DNA from: Acanthochromis polyacanthus
Taxonomy: Eukaryota; Chordata; Actinopteri; Pomacentridae
NCBI RefSeq assembly: GCF_021347895.1
Contig: NC_067134.1
Location: forward strand, 25,754,347 to 25,818,346
Reading direction: 5' to 3'
DNA: 64,000 nt
Made by a program: the position numbers and the translations under genes. The notes below the pieces were generated by a model. It saw only the letters and a list, made by a program, of their open reading frames with translations, did no database searches and was not told where the DNA came from. Position 1 is the first letter of the stretch. Every line of letters begins with the position of its first letter. Shown here one piece after another: positions 47,601 to 53,074 of this stretch.

Positions 47601-50310
47601 CTTTATGATCAAAACAACTTGTCATGGTCTAGAAATTATTTTAAATTTATAGTTTTACTAATGTACAATCTGCAGTTAATGTCTTCTCTGTAATTTTTAC
47701 CATTTGAGGGCCAGATTGGACCCTCTGGAGGGCCGGTTTTGGCCCGCGGGCCGCATGTTTGACACCTCTGCCTTTAAGCACCAATTTCTGCAGTAGTTAG
47801 CAGGGCTTTGGCTGAGATTATAAAATAACTCGAGGTGGAAAACAACTGTACCACATCTAAAAAACACAAACCTCAGCATCTTCAAGGGATGGCACTAATT
47901 GCACTCTTTCCTCGTATTGCTAATGCACTTTCTACTAATGCAGATTACCTAACGAGCTTACCTTGTGCTTCCCAAAGCTTTCAAGTTCATCCAGTGGCTA
48001 TAAACTTTTATTCTCTTCTCTTAAAAGTCTCAAACCCTCCTTTATCTGTTATTTTAACCGTATTTCACCCTCGTGTTGTTGCGTAACACACATTACTATC
48101 ACAGTTTTTCAAGCTAAATTGCCCTCACATGTTGTCAAGCACAGAGCCTAATAGCAGAAAAATCCCATGAGCCAATAAAACAAACACACCAAAGCTCTGT
48201 TGGTGTAATTTGGAGTGGGAGTGATTTATCTGTTGACACACACATACCCTGAGCTTGCGGCTTTGTTTTCGAACCACTTTCCCGTGCTGCACCACGTGTA
48301 CGGGACATTTGTTGACAGCGTTGTCTGCTTTGTGTCTCAACCAGTCCTCATAACCCTGAGAGGAAGAGAAAAGACGGAGATGAAGCAGCGATAACATGTC
48401 TGTCAATGTCCGTAAAGCTACCCTGAAGTGAGATCAACCAAAGAAAGCCTTCCAGTCTCACCTGTTTGATGGCGGTGACGGTGATGACGAAGAAGAGCGG
48501 CAGTCCGCTGGTGATCGGACTGGTGGGAGTGTCGATTATCAGCTGAAGTGACACATAAAAAGACAGATTTAGGGCAAGAGCATGTATCACAATGACATAC
48601 AGCTGACATAAAACTCGTCGAAAACGACAAGAAAATTCTCCAAAAGGATTTTAAAAATTGTCCAAAATTACTTGAAACTGATCAATAATTATGAAAAATG
48701 AGACCAGAATGACATGAAATTTGTCCTAAATGACTTGAAAATTATCACAAAGACACAAAAATGATCCAAAGTGATGAGAAAAGATCCAAGCTGACATAAA
48801 ACTTGTTGGAATTGACTTAAAACTTGTCGGGGTCAAGCACATGGGATATATCTTGCATACACTTTTATTAAAAGTAGAAAAAAATAATGTTTTTATGTTC
48901 ATTGTGATCATGTCTTTACAAATTCCATCATTATTTATTATGGAAACAATCCTTTATTAATAAAAAAATGACTTGATATCACTAAAATGGCAATTCAGTA
49001 ATTGTCCCAATTTAATAACAACCACCTTCTAATTAGCTAAACAAAATAAAATGAGCTGATTCAAAAATAACTTTGTCGTTTTCTGTCTTGTTTTGTCATT
49101 TTGTGTCTAGGTTTTGTCATTCTGTGTCTTGTTTTGTCATTTTGTGTCTAGATTTTGTCATTTTGTGTCTCGTTTTGTCACTTTGTGTCTCGTTTTGCCA
49201 CTTTGTGTCTCGTTTTGTCACTTTCTGTCTTGTTTTTGTCATTCTGTGTCTCGTTTTTGTCGCTTCGTGTCTCGTCTTTTTCACTTTGTGTCAAGCTTTT
49301 GTCATTTTCTTTCTCGTTTTGTCACTTTGTGTCTAGGTTTTGTCATTTTGTGTCTCAGTTTTTAATTTATAAATGATATATATTGACCCCACAGTTCTTT
49401 TCATTACTTTGAATGACAGCTACATTCACCAAATCCTCCACCAAACCAAGAACAATCCAGAAAATAGTCAGATGTGGTGAGATATTTCCCCATTATGGTT
49501 GAACTTCTGTCTTTATTCTGTATCCATTAACAGGGTATTAAACTAAATGTGAAGAGATGCATCGGCGTAACAGGAAAACTCTTTTACCTGAACCAGAAAT
49601 ATGATGAGAAAGTAGAAGTTGGCGACTCTCCTGAACTGCTCAAACATATTCTTGGGGATGAAGTTCCAAAATGTGTACTGAAAACAGGAGATGGTTCACT
49701 CAAACGACAGCCTTCCATGTCAAATCCAAAGAAATCGCATAATATGAAGCTTATTTCTGGTTTCAAATTGGCCACGTGTGCAAAAACAAAACAGGATGAT
49801 GCTTCTTTGTCCAAACACAGGCGTCAAACACTAAAAGGATTTGCGATGAAGAGACAAACAGCAGCTTTTCAACCGATATTACTGTCACAATAAATGGATA
49901 TGCCGATACAAATATGGGTGTATTGTTAACCGCAGCCATGAAAAGCGTTTTACAAAACTGGAAAGAGCACAGACTGATCAATAAACCATCGTCTAAAGTG
50001 GCTAAACGGATCACTGAAATGTAAAATACAAAATCCATTAAATCACTCGCTATCAAGCTGCCTTTCCAACACAAGAACTATTTACCCACACGTTAAAAAA
50101 AAAAACAAGCTGGAATAATCGGTGAATTCTAAGCCCCATGCTCTTGTATCTTAGCAGAATGTATGATGCATGTGTGCTTTCGCTGACCTTAGAGGAGACG
50201 ATTCTGTTGTCGGGAAACCTCTGCTGTATGAAGGCCTCGGTTCCCGGAGGAGGCTCCTTATGCCCGATGTAAATCGTCCTGCTGTCCACCCAGTTCTCCT
50301 CACCGACACA
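23193..50310 (-). CDS. atp11a: atp11a, P4-ATPase phospholipid flippase (gene span, exons 2 to last)
   Basis: Spliced gene on the minus strand; coding exons are listed separately. Known family role: ATP11A, with a CDC50A/TMEM30A beta subunit, moves phosphatidylserine and phosphatidylethanolamine from the outer to the inner leaflet of the plasma membrane. Seen in the translated exons: the A-domain DGES (46812-46823), the PVSM variant of the TM4 PISL motif (44916-44927), the phosphorylation motif DKTGT (catalytic Asp codon 44685-44687), SSPDEVALV and KGADSSIF of the N domain, [10 protein letters not shown], the hinge motif GDGANDV (35819-35839), and ten membrane segments. Exons 2-29 total 3290 nt; 3291 would be in frame, and the missing base is in exon 24. 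With the longest tail the protein would be about 1200 residues, usual for the family. ATP11A is preferred over 11B/11C because of the wording of most exons and the [11 protein letters not shown] alternative tail. Start codon and promoter were not found. Confidence 0.9.
23466..25121 (-). other. atp11a intron between alternative tails
   Basis: AT-rich intron without exon-like frames. A short tail AGAATAGAATCACTTTATTC, ATCCCCGAAGGGAAATTCAG at 24123-24165 resembles the 3' end of fish Rex/CR1-type retroelements. Confidence 0.5.
24123..24165. repeat. possible Rex/CR1-type retroelement tail fragment
   Basis: CTTTATTCATCCCCGAAGGG followed by AAATTCAG, a phrase often seen at the ends of truncated fish non-LTR elements (from memory). 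Related to 35628-35695. Confidence 0.4.
25136..25225 (-). CDS. atp11a: atp11a candidate alternative exon 30b
   Basis: After GTCCACAG the phase-0 frame reads [20 protein letters not shown], then LDGVAVTEA and stop at 25136-25138: 29 residues. A GTAAAA donor follows at 25120-25121 (exon 104 nt) and an AATAAA overlaps the same site, so it could be either a cassette or a terminal exon. It is flanked by unrelated intron sequence and has balanced codon use. The SSDSL stretch with acidic residues resembles regulated tails of ATP11 relatives. Use is inferred. Confidence 0.5.
   Translation of the reverse strand, partial: PVRDKKGFERALTYQSSDSLLDGVAVTEA
25285..26307. mobile_element. hAT-like MITE copy 4 with 102-104-bp higher-order array
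   Basis: Complete ends: CAGGGGTGTCAAACTCAT at 25285 and CATGTTTGACACCCCTG to 26307. Flanks GTCTATCG and GACTATCA agree at 6 of 8 positions, compatible with a decayed 8-bp hAT target duplication. The array at 25560-26150 contains four copies of a 102-104-bp unit, with TGAGACAAATGAC or its variant at 25627, 25729, 25832 and 25936. Lies in an atp11a intron. Confidence 0.8.
26505..26592 (-). CDS. atp11a: atp11a alternative exon 30a (short conserved tail)
   Basis: After TCTGGCAG the frame from exon 29 continues [20 protein letters not shown] and ends SRMSF with a stop at 26515-26517. The [11 protein letters not shown] wording agrees with the short mammalian ATP11A C-terminus as I remember it. A GTGACC donor at 26503-26504 makes an 88-nt cassette exon plausible, so inclusion would switch to the short tail and the rest would be 3' UTR. 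Confidence 0.85.
26936..27403. mobile_element. TTAA-flanked MITE, family 3
   Basis: 468 bp between TTAA at 26932-26935 and 27404-27407. Ends CCCGTAGATGCACAAGTG and CCCTTAAATGCACGAGTG match at 15 of 18 positions in inverted orientation. No coding potential. In the atp11a intron after exon 29. Confidence 0.65.
27737..28183. mobile_element. TTAA MITE family 1
   Basis: Ends CCCTCCTGTTGTCCTCATTT and GCAGGACGACACGAGGG; TTAA on both sides (27733-27736, 28184-28187). It is shorter than full length because the central palindrome is missing. In an atp11a intron. Confidence 0.85.
28944..29479. mobile_element. TTAA MITE family 1
   Basis: Opposite orientation to the previous copy. Ends CCCTCGTGCCGTCCTGTGGG and GAGGACAACAGGAGGG; TTAA at 28940-28943 and 29480-29483. 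It ends about 45 bp from exon 29's 3' border (29528), so it lies right behind the splice donor. Confidence 0.85.
29528..29693 (-). CDS. atp11a: atp11a exon 29 (TM10 and common C-terminal part)
   Basis: 166 nt, phase 2 to 0. Reads [20 protein letters not shown], then [20 protein letters not shown] and [15 protein letters not shown] before GTGGGT. It ends the membrane domain. The ERIQ end is phase 0 and can join any of three downstream exons. Reading through the donor would add about 14 residues before a stop, a less likely option. Confidence 0.95.
29805..29908 (-). CDS. atp11a: atp11a exon 28 (TM9)
   Basis: 104 nt, phase 0 to 2. Reads [20 protein letters not shown], then [14 protein letters not shown] and a split Trp codon before [16 protein letters not shown] precedes the ninth membrane helix in the ATP11 group. 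Confidence 0.95.
30002..30067 (-). CDS. atp11a: atp11a exon 27 (TM8)
   Basis: 22 codons, phase 0 to 0. Reads [20 protein letters not shown] then FK between CTGCAG and [19 protein letters not shown] is the conserved start of the eighth membrane helix. Confidence 0.95.
30666..30686. repeat. 21-base G homopolymer
   Basis: Uninterrupted G run on the plus strand (C in the atp11a pre-mRNA). Its true length in the genome is uncertain because such runs sequence poorly. Confidence 0.85.
30687..30826. mobile_element. hAT fragment of the AATATTCGGATA family
   Basis: Shares GCCCGGTAACGTCC, TATCCGGATACCG and GGTCCAGCCCTA with the full element at 32718-33952. Only one end is present; the other side runs into the G homopolymer. 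Confidence 0.6.
31166..31189 (-). CDS. atp11a: candidate 24-nt in-frame microexon (between exons 26 and 27)
   Basis: A strong pyrimidine tract with a TGC close to the acceptor (CTCTTTCCTCCTCCCAG) is followed by exactly 24 nt encoding LMTTNTQM and a consensus ATG/GTAAGC donor. Both borders are phase 0, matching exon 26 (ends CAG) and exon 27 (starts ATG). Inclusion would add eight residues to the exoplasmic TM7-TM8 loop. I do not remember this insert in mammalian ATP11A. Seen: splice sites and phase. Inferred: that it is used. Confidence 0.55.
32379..32514 (-). CDS. atp11a: atp11a exon 26 (TM7)
   Basis: 136 nt, phase 2 to 0. Reads [20 protein letters not shown], then [15 protein letters not shown] (TM7) and the exoplasmic [10 protein letters not shown] before GTAACA. 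NTT is a possible N-glycosylation sequon in the TM7-TM8 loop. The intron between exons 25 and 26 contains the hAT element at 32718-33952. Confidence 0.95.
33121..33276 (+). pseudogene. BED-type zinc finger fragment of a hAT transposase
   Basis: ATG opens [11 protein letters not shown] and continues [11 protein letters not shown]; the aromatic start and the CxxC pair are the first half of a BED zinc finger as found at the N-terminus of hAT transposases. The paired histidines and catalytic domain are missing: the frame runs into terminal-repeat-like sequence and stops at 33274-33276 inside another insertion. 51 codons. A dead fragment. Confidence 0.7.
33256..33857. mobile_element. small element nested in the hAT remnant
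   Basis: Imperfect inverted ends: GCTTGGAAAATCCAAACTGA on the left and GCCTGGAAAATCCAGACTGA read from the right. CCAGGAT occurs outside both ends (33249-33255, 33858-33864) and may be a target duplication, with a few unmatched bases on the right. No transposase seen; class unknown. Confidence 0.5.
34463..34590 (-). CDS. atp11a: atp11a exon 25 (TM6)
   Basis: 128 nt, phase 0 to 2. Reads [20 protein letters not shown], then [20 protein letters not shown] and LY. YNxxFTSLPI is the conserved sixth membrane helix of flippases. Confidence 0.95.
34678..34736 (-). CDS. atp11a: atp11a exon 24 (TM5), one base short: frameshift
   Basis: 59 nt between CTCCAG and GTAGGC, whereas flanking phases require 60. 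Reading starts NVCFIFP; the expected continuation [13 protein letters not shown] appears only after shifting by one base. The lost base lies in a C run (four G at 34716-34719 on the plus strand where five are expected). Read literally, translation leaves frame and meets TGA at 34566-34568 in exon 25, removing TM6-TM10. Given that all other exons are intact, a homopolymer sequencing error or a private allele is more likely than a dead gene. Confidence 0.85.
35033..35178 (-). CDS. atp11a: atp11a exon 23 (end of P domain, TM5 start)
   Basis: 146 nt, phase 1 to 0. Reads [20 protein letters not shown], then [20 protein letters not shown] and ELVQYFFYK before GTAGTC. EGRQAxRNSDYAI is invariant in P4-ATPases; the end enters the fifth membrane helix. 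Confidence 0.95.
35628..35695. repeat. (GATA)n with retroelement-like tail
   Basis: About nine GATA units followed by CTTTAATATTCCTGAGGGAA and ATTCAGTG, the typical microsatellite-plus-tail of truncated fish Rex/CR1-type elements. Confidence 0.6.
35788..35890 (-). CDS. atp11a: atp11a exon 22 (hinge, GDGANDV)
   Basis: 103 nt, phase 0 to 1. Starts [20 protein letters not shown] and continues [21 protein letters not shown] at 35819-35839 holds the Mg2+-binding aspartates required for phosphorylation. Confidence 0.96.
36025..36202 (-). CDS. atp11a: atp11a exon 21 (P domain)
   Basis: 178 nt, phase 2 to 0. Starts [20 protein letters not shown] and ends [11 protein letters not shown] before GTGCAA. 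Two AG acceptors lie 8 bases apart; the upstream one (TTCAG before TTTATC) is chosen because it gives the subfamily reading LSGDCTDYG and the right phase. CRMAPLQKA is a conserved P-domain segment. Confidence 0.93.
36425..36676 (-). CDS. atp11a: atp11a exon 20 (P domain, TGDK)
   Basis: 252 nt, phase 2 to 2; the largest internal exon. Starts [17 protein letters not shown], contains [17 protein letters not shown] and ends [15 protein letters not shown] belongs to the phosphorylation domain and helps coordinate the phosphoryl group. The donor is GTGTGT after ...TCTGG; this choice fits the exon 21 acceptor that restores [11 protein letters not shown]. Confidence 0.95.
37233..37414 (-). CDS. atp11a: atp11a exon 19
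   Basis: 182 nt, phase 0 to 2. Starts [20 protein letters not shown] and ends [11 protein letters not shown] plus AG before [18 protein letters not shown] spans the junction to exon 20 and is a P4-ATPase signature. Confidence 0.95.
37468..40603. mobile_element. hAT-like MITE copy 5, carrying a 2.7-kb array
   Basis: Left end CAGGGGTGTCAAACTCAT at 37468 with the family's left 370 bp. The usual right-hand block is reduced to GCGTATTTGACACCCCGG. Everything between is the expanded minisatellite. Whole element in atp11a intron 18 (37415-41415). Confidence 0.8.
37846..40560. repeat. 21-bp minisatellite, about 125-130 copies
   Basis: Period 21 bp, core ACCGAGACACAAAGTGAC, variants with AAACAAAAT, ACACGAAGT, ATCGAG and ATCGCG. 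Because 21 is divisible by three and the unit lacks stops, about 890-950-codon frames stay open in three minus frames and one plus frame; they are not genes. The rare TCGCGACAC variant recurs at 38248, 39046 and 39928 (798 and 882 bp apart, 38 and 42 units) and ACACGAAATG plus its context at 38631 and 39366 (735 bp, 35 units), showing block duplication. One unit near 38111 is a base short and one near 37951 a base long. Confidence 0.97.
40604..41415 (-). other. remainder of atp11a intron 18
   Basis: Unique intron sequence between the array element and exon 18; no exons or repeat ends recognised. Confidence 0.5.
41416..41519 (-). CDS. atp11a: atp11a exon 18 (N domain, KGAD)
   Basis: 104 nt, phase 1 to 0. 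Reads [19 protein letters not shown] then [14 protein letters not shown] before GTGAGA. KGADS contains the lysine that contacts ATP in P-type ATPases. The intron after it (37415-41415) is about 4 kb and holds the expanded 21-bp minisatellite. Confidence 0.96.
41594..41667 (-). CDS. atp11a: atp11a exon 17 (N domain)
   Basis: 74 nt, phase 2 to 1. Reads [20 protein letters not shown] then RANT plus one G before [18 protein letters not shown] is the conserved nucleotide-domain stretch shared by all flippases. Confidence 0.95.
41987..42513. mobile_element. TTAA MITE family 1 with central palindrome
   Basis: Ends CCCTTGTGTTGTCCTGCGGG and GAGGACAACAGGAGGG; TTAA at 41983-41986 and 42514-42517. The central AATCCAGCGAATTTCG palindrome with long AAGAACATTCAC arms is at about 42141-42226. 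Confidence 0.85.
42682..42753 (-). CDS. atp11a: atp11a exon 16 (N domain)
   Basis: 72 nt, phase 2 to 2. Reads [20 protein letters not shown]... up to GAGAG before GTGAGT. It continues directly from exon 15 and is completed by the first base of exon 17. Confidence 0.93.
42864..43030 (-). CDS. atp11a: atp11a exon 15 (N domain)
   Basis: 167 nt, phase 0 to 2. Starts [18 protein letters not shown], then a variable acidic/basic linker, then [16 protein letters not shown]; Arg is split into exon 16. SSPDEVALV is a nucleotide-binding-domain signature of P4-ATPases. Confidence 0.95.
43118..43177 (-). CDS. atp11a: atp11a exon 14
   Basis: 20 codons, phase 0 to 0: [20 protein letters not shown] between GTAG and GTGAGC. 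It matches the variable linker with MDMID/IDMID between the P and N domains of ATP11A. Too short to stand out as an open frame; placed by splice sites and homology to the remembered mammalian sequence. Confidence 0.88.
43487..44415. repeat. intronic repeat A with T-rich minisatellite, copy 1
   Basis: Unique-looking 0.5-kb body (GACTTGAAAATGATCC, GTCGGGGTCAAGCACA, TTTATTATGGAAACAATC) followed by a TTTTGTCATTTTGTGTCTCG array (43981-44350) and a GTTTTTAATTTATAAATGAT tail. Nearly the same arrangement occurs at 48620-49434. In the intron between atp11a exons 13 and 14. Confidence 0.75.
44592..44705 (-). CDS. atp11a: atp11a exon 13 (phosphorylation motif DKTGT)
   Basis: 38 codons, phase 0 to 0. 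Starts [19 protein letters not shown] and ends HAICNGQ before GTGAGA. The Asp of DKTGT, codon 44685-44687, is the catalytic residue phosphorylated by ATP in all P-type ATPases. All key residues are intact. Confidence 0.97.
44787..44984 (-). CDS. atp11a: atp11a exon 12 (TM4, PVSM)
   Basis: 66 codons, phase 0 to 0. Reads [20 protein letters not shown] then [15 protein letters not shown], ending [11 protein letters not shown] before GTAGAA. PVSM at 44916-44927 is the ATP11 form of the P4 PISL motif that lines the lipid path in TM4. [11 protein letters not shown] leads into the phosphorylation domain. Confidence 0.96.
45070..45220 (-). CDS. atp11a: atp11a exon 11 (TM3)
   Basis: 151 nt, phase 2 to 0. 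Reads [19 protein letters not shown] (third membrane helix) and then the exoplasmic stretch with [18 protein letters not shown], up to a GTGAGT donor. The exoplasmic loop between TM3 and TM4 contacts the CDC50 subunit in known P4-ATPase structures. Confidence 0.94.
45221..45750 (-). other. atp11a intron 10, no feature seen
   Basis: Ordinary intron sequence; no repeat ends or exon candidates. Confidence 0.5.
45751..45832 (-). CDS. atp11a: atp11a exon 10
   Basis: 82 nt, phase 1 to 2. Reads [17 protein letters not shown]...KRSAVEK between TTTAG and GTAAGA. The first residue is Ala where the mammalian protein (from memory) has Gly. [11 protein letters not shown] is invariant in the ATP11 group and ends the actuator domain. 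Confidence 0.93.
45941..46005 (-). CDS. atp11a: atp11a exon 9 (A domain)
   Basis: 65 nt, phase 2 to 1. Reads [22 protein letters not shown], ending with a single G before [20 protein letters not shown] is the conserved core of the P4-ATPase actuator domain. Confidence 0.93.
46086..46133 (-). CDS. atp11a: atp11a exon 8 (A domain)
   Basis: 48 nt, phase 2 to 2. Reads [15 protein letters not shown] with the final Arg split into exon 9. Flanked by ACGCAG and GTAATC. A short exon, but its phase fits both neighbours exactly. Confidence 0.92.
46234..46337 (-). CDS. atp11a: atp11a exon 7 (A domain)
   Basis: 104 nt, phase 0 to 2. Reads [15 protein letters not shown]...[14 protein letters not shown]. 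The donor is GTCAGT after ...TACAA; the Lys codon is completed by the first A of exon 8. [11 protein letters not shown] is diagnostic of the ATP11 subfamily within P4-ATPases. Confidence 0.93.
46803..46931 (-). CDS. atp11a: atp11a exon 6 (A domain, DGES loop)
   Basis: 43 codons, phase 0 to 0. Starts [16 protein letters not shown] and ends [11 protein letters not shown] before GTACGT. DGES at 46812-46823 is the P4-ATPase dephosphorylation loop (TGES in other P-type ATPases); its Glu is the residue that activates water for aspartyl-phosphate hydrolysis. Confidence 0.95.
47016..47770. mobile_element. hAT-like MITE copy 6, left end lost
   Basis: A-rich array (47016-47585) with three copies of an approximately 120-bp unit containing AAAAATGGACACAAACGAGA, then the family's right block and GCATGTTTGACACCTCTG. 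In the intron between atp11a exons 5 and 6. Confidence 0.75.
48248..48355 (-). CDS. atp11a: atp11a exon 5 (A domain)
   Basis: 36 codons, phase 0 to 0. Starts [19 protein letters not shown] and ends RKQSRKLR before [15 protein letters not shown] is a strongly conserved flippase segment leading into the cytosolic actuator domain. Confidence 0.95.
48462..48542 (-). CDS. atp11a: atp11a exon 4 (TM1 end, TM2)
   Basis: 27 codons, phase 0 to 0. Reads [18 protein letters not shown]...TAIKQ between TTCAG and GTGAGA. It carries the end of TM1, the short exoplasmic loop and TM2, typical of P4-ATPases. Confidence 0.95.
48620..49434. repeat. intronic repeat A, copy 2
   Basis: Same order as 43487-44415: body with GTCGGGGTCAAGCACATGGG and TATTATGGAAACAATCC, T-rich array 49070-49362, tail GTTTTTAATTTATAAATGAT. 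Direct orientation, in the intron between exons 3 and 4. Confidence 0.75.
49588..49677 (-). CDS. atp11a: atp11a exon 3 (start of TM1)
   Basis: 30 codons, phase 0 to 0. Reads [10 protein letters not shown]...[12 protein letters not shown]...FLVQ between TTTTCAG and [17 protein letters not shown] is the conserved P4-ATPase entry into the first membrane helix. Confidence 0.95.
50188..50310 (-). CDS. atp11a: atp11a exon 2
   Basis: 41 codons, phase 0 at both ends. Begins [11 protein letters not shown] after a CAG acceptor and ends IVSSK before a GTCAGC donor. This is the cytosolic N-terminal segment found in all ATP11 proteins. No ATG is in frame within the exon, so the start codon (about 13 residues upstream in mammals, from memory) is in a separate exon. 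Confidence 0.93.
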
Positions 50311-50594
50311 CTGCAGGGAAACGACAAAAGCGCAGGGAAAGTTTAGAGATTCGTGGTTAATGTAACGCCACACTGGAAAAAATGCTCCTCTCAAAACAAT
50401 TAAAAAAAACTTATTTAAAGGAACGTTTACCTTGAAATAAGTGAAAAAATCTGCCAAAAGAACAAGTGCAAAATGGCTTGGTAAGATTTCTTGAAATAAG
50501 ATGTGATATCTAGAATATTGAGATCGTAAAATTAGCTGGGAAAGCTTATTTTAAGCTCTATTTTAACAGGATTGTAAAGCTTAGACATCCTTAA

Positions 50595-51029
50595 ACCCTC
50601 CTGTTGTCTTCGTTTGCGGCACCAAAAAATATTGTTTCCATGTCTGAAAAAAAATCCAAATAATTCAGCACAAAAATTCCCCAAATTTATAAAAAATTTG
50701 CAAAATCTTCAGGAAGAAAATTCTGTAAAAGTTTCCCTTAAACGTTTTATTTTTAAGAAAACAATCCTCAAATTTGGAAGAAATAAAAATTAAAAATATA
50801 TAAAAATTGTAAATATTTTCAAAAAATGAATAAAAACCTTCCAAAATATCTAGAATGATTACATTTTTATCAGTAAATCTTAAAAAAAATGTATCATTTG
50901 TAACATCAATTTTTTTGGTAACATTTCTTTTTTTTCTTCATCAAAAAATATTCAAAAATTTCCCAAAAAATGTTAATAATGTGGAAGTTTTCAGATTGTA
51001 AAATGGGTCCATTTTGACCCCCAGGAGGG
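50595..51029. mobile_element. TTAA MITE family 1
   Basis: Starts after TTAA at 50591 with ACCCTCCTGTTGTCTTCG and ends TTGACCCCCAGGAGGG before TTAA 51030-51033. The central palindrome is missing. Confidence 0.8.
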
Positions 51030-52421
51030 TTAAAGCAAGATAATTTCAAGATTATTTGACTTAACAAGACATTTAAGATGCATTGTCTTCAAATAAGTCG
51101 CTCCATCTTGCTGAAGTGTCTCTTGTTGTGAATTTATCTTAAATCAAGTGGGATGAGACTTTTTGACTAAAAATAAAACAAACAGACTTGGTAAGATTTT
51201 GAGTTTTTGCAGTGCATGTCATATCATATTTTGGATTGACACTTCTGAATCCATCTGTAATGATTTAGCAACAGAAAACGCACGAGACGCGCTGAAACGG
51301 AGGATTACAATGAACGAGTAAATTCTCCCCGATGAATGAGAGCTTTTGTTGACTTGCACGTGACTCAGACTGGAATGCAGAAAACACACACACCCACACA
51401 CACTGCCTGATAACACACCTGGAATCGACCTCTGTGAATCTCCGCTGCTCTTTTGACATCTTTCTGGGGTTATTTTGCGTGTCTCCGGGGTGGAAAACAC
51501 CCTAAAGTAGTTCACATCTTTATACGTTTTCTCCTTTCATCCAGCAGAGTTACAACTAGTGAAGCACTGGACATGCTATAATGGTCCTGTGGAGACTGAA
51601 AATGCGTAATATTAACATTTAATTGGGTTATAGCAATGCCGTTGTCTCCAGTTTGAGTGCAGATGAATTATTTATGTATAATTCTGTATGAATACGTTTA
51701 CTGCACGGGATTTTTGTACCCGTGTCCTGAAATAATCCGGGACAATTTCGCCCTTTAGAGACTCTTTTAAACGCCCTCAAGTTGGGCTGATGGTATATTT
51801 AAGACTGCGATGCTTCTTATTATCAAGTCTGGTTTATTTTCCTCTCTGTCTCTGTTGCCATGGAAACAATGCCTGGAAACGTTTATTGCAAACGGCTCCT
51901 TTTTGGCAAGAAGGTGGAGAAATAATTTGTGAAAGTTAGCTCCCAGTGACTGTTTTTGAATAGGAAACCCTCAGAAAATGACTTGAAATTAGTTAAAAAT
52001 GGCAATTTTGTTTTAGTTATTACAAACAATTTGACTACATCCTAATATGATGACGAGTTTCATGCTGCTAAATCGTCCCAAACTTTGTCAAAATGTCCTG
52101 ACACTGAATGGCCAAAAATTAAAATTAAAATCCTAGAAATTTCTGTGTCTTGAGAGCAACTTTTGATGCTCAGATAGCAACATTTAGCAAGTCAGAAATG
52201 GTGACAATACCAAATATAAACTCTCCTTTACCCCATTTTCTGCTCGGTTATTTAATAAAAAAGACAACTGCGCTAGACTGAGGAGGCTGTTGTGTGAAAA
52301 CATTCCAGCTAAACACAAAAAATTCAAGTCAGACATGTGGGCTTAATGTATTTCCTTTAGGACTGGACATGCATGGGAAACAGTCTCCATTTAGAAAGCA
52401 CACACGACTCAGTCTCTAATT

Positions 52422-53074
52422 TTTTGTTGCTTTGTTTCTCGTTTGTGTCATTTTACGCCTCGTTTTTGTCGTTTTGTGTCACTTTACGCCTCGTTTTTGT
52501 CGTTTTGTGTCACTTTATGCCTCGTATTTCTCGTTTTGTGTCATTTTTCGACTCGTTTTTGTTGTTTTGTGTCATTCTATGCCTCGTTTTTCTCGTGTCA
52601 TTTTACGCCTCGTTTTTGTTGTTTTGTGTCATTTTATGCCTCATTTTTCTCGTTTTGTGTCATTTTACACCTCGTTTTTGACGTTTTGTGTCATTTTATG
52701 CCTCGTTTTTCTCGTGTCATTTTACGCCTCGTTTTTGTTGTTTTGTGTCATTTTATGCCTCATTTTTCTCGTTTTTGTCGTTTTGTGTCATTTTACGCCT
52801 CGTTTTTCTCGCTTTGTGTCATTTTATCCCTCGTTTTTCTCGTTTTGTGTCATTTTATGCCTCGTTTTTGTCGTTTTGTGCAATTTTTTTCACTCGTTTC
52901 TGTCGTTTGTGGTCATGGTCCGGAAATCATTTTAAGTTTACAGTTTTGCAAATTCACACTCTGCAGTTAATGTCCTCTCTGTGATTTCTACGCTTGTCTA
53001 AGTCGTCCCGAGGGCTGGATTGGACCCACTGGCGGACCGCTTTTGGCCCGCGGGCCGCATGTTTGACACCCCTG
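52422..53074. mobile_element. hAT-like MITE copy 7 with inverted array
   Basis: Right block and end (GCCGCATGTTTGACACCCCTG-type, 17 bp at the tip) are in the same orientation as other copies, but the array (52430-52900) is T-rich on this strand, the reverse of copies 1, 2, 4, 5, 6 and 8. The period is about 31 bp (GTTTTGTGTCACTTTACGCC). Left end not found. Confidence 0.7.

Noticed and set aside
52373..52984. Frames up to 175 codons rich in Phe and Cys
   Set aside because: 31-bp tandem array within a transposon remnant.
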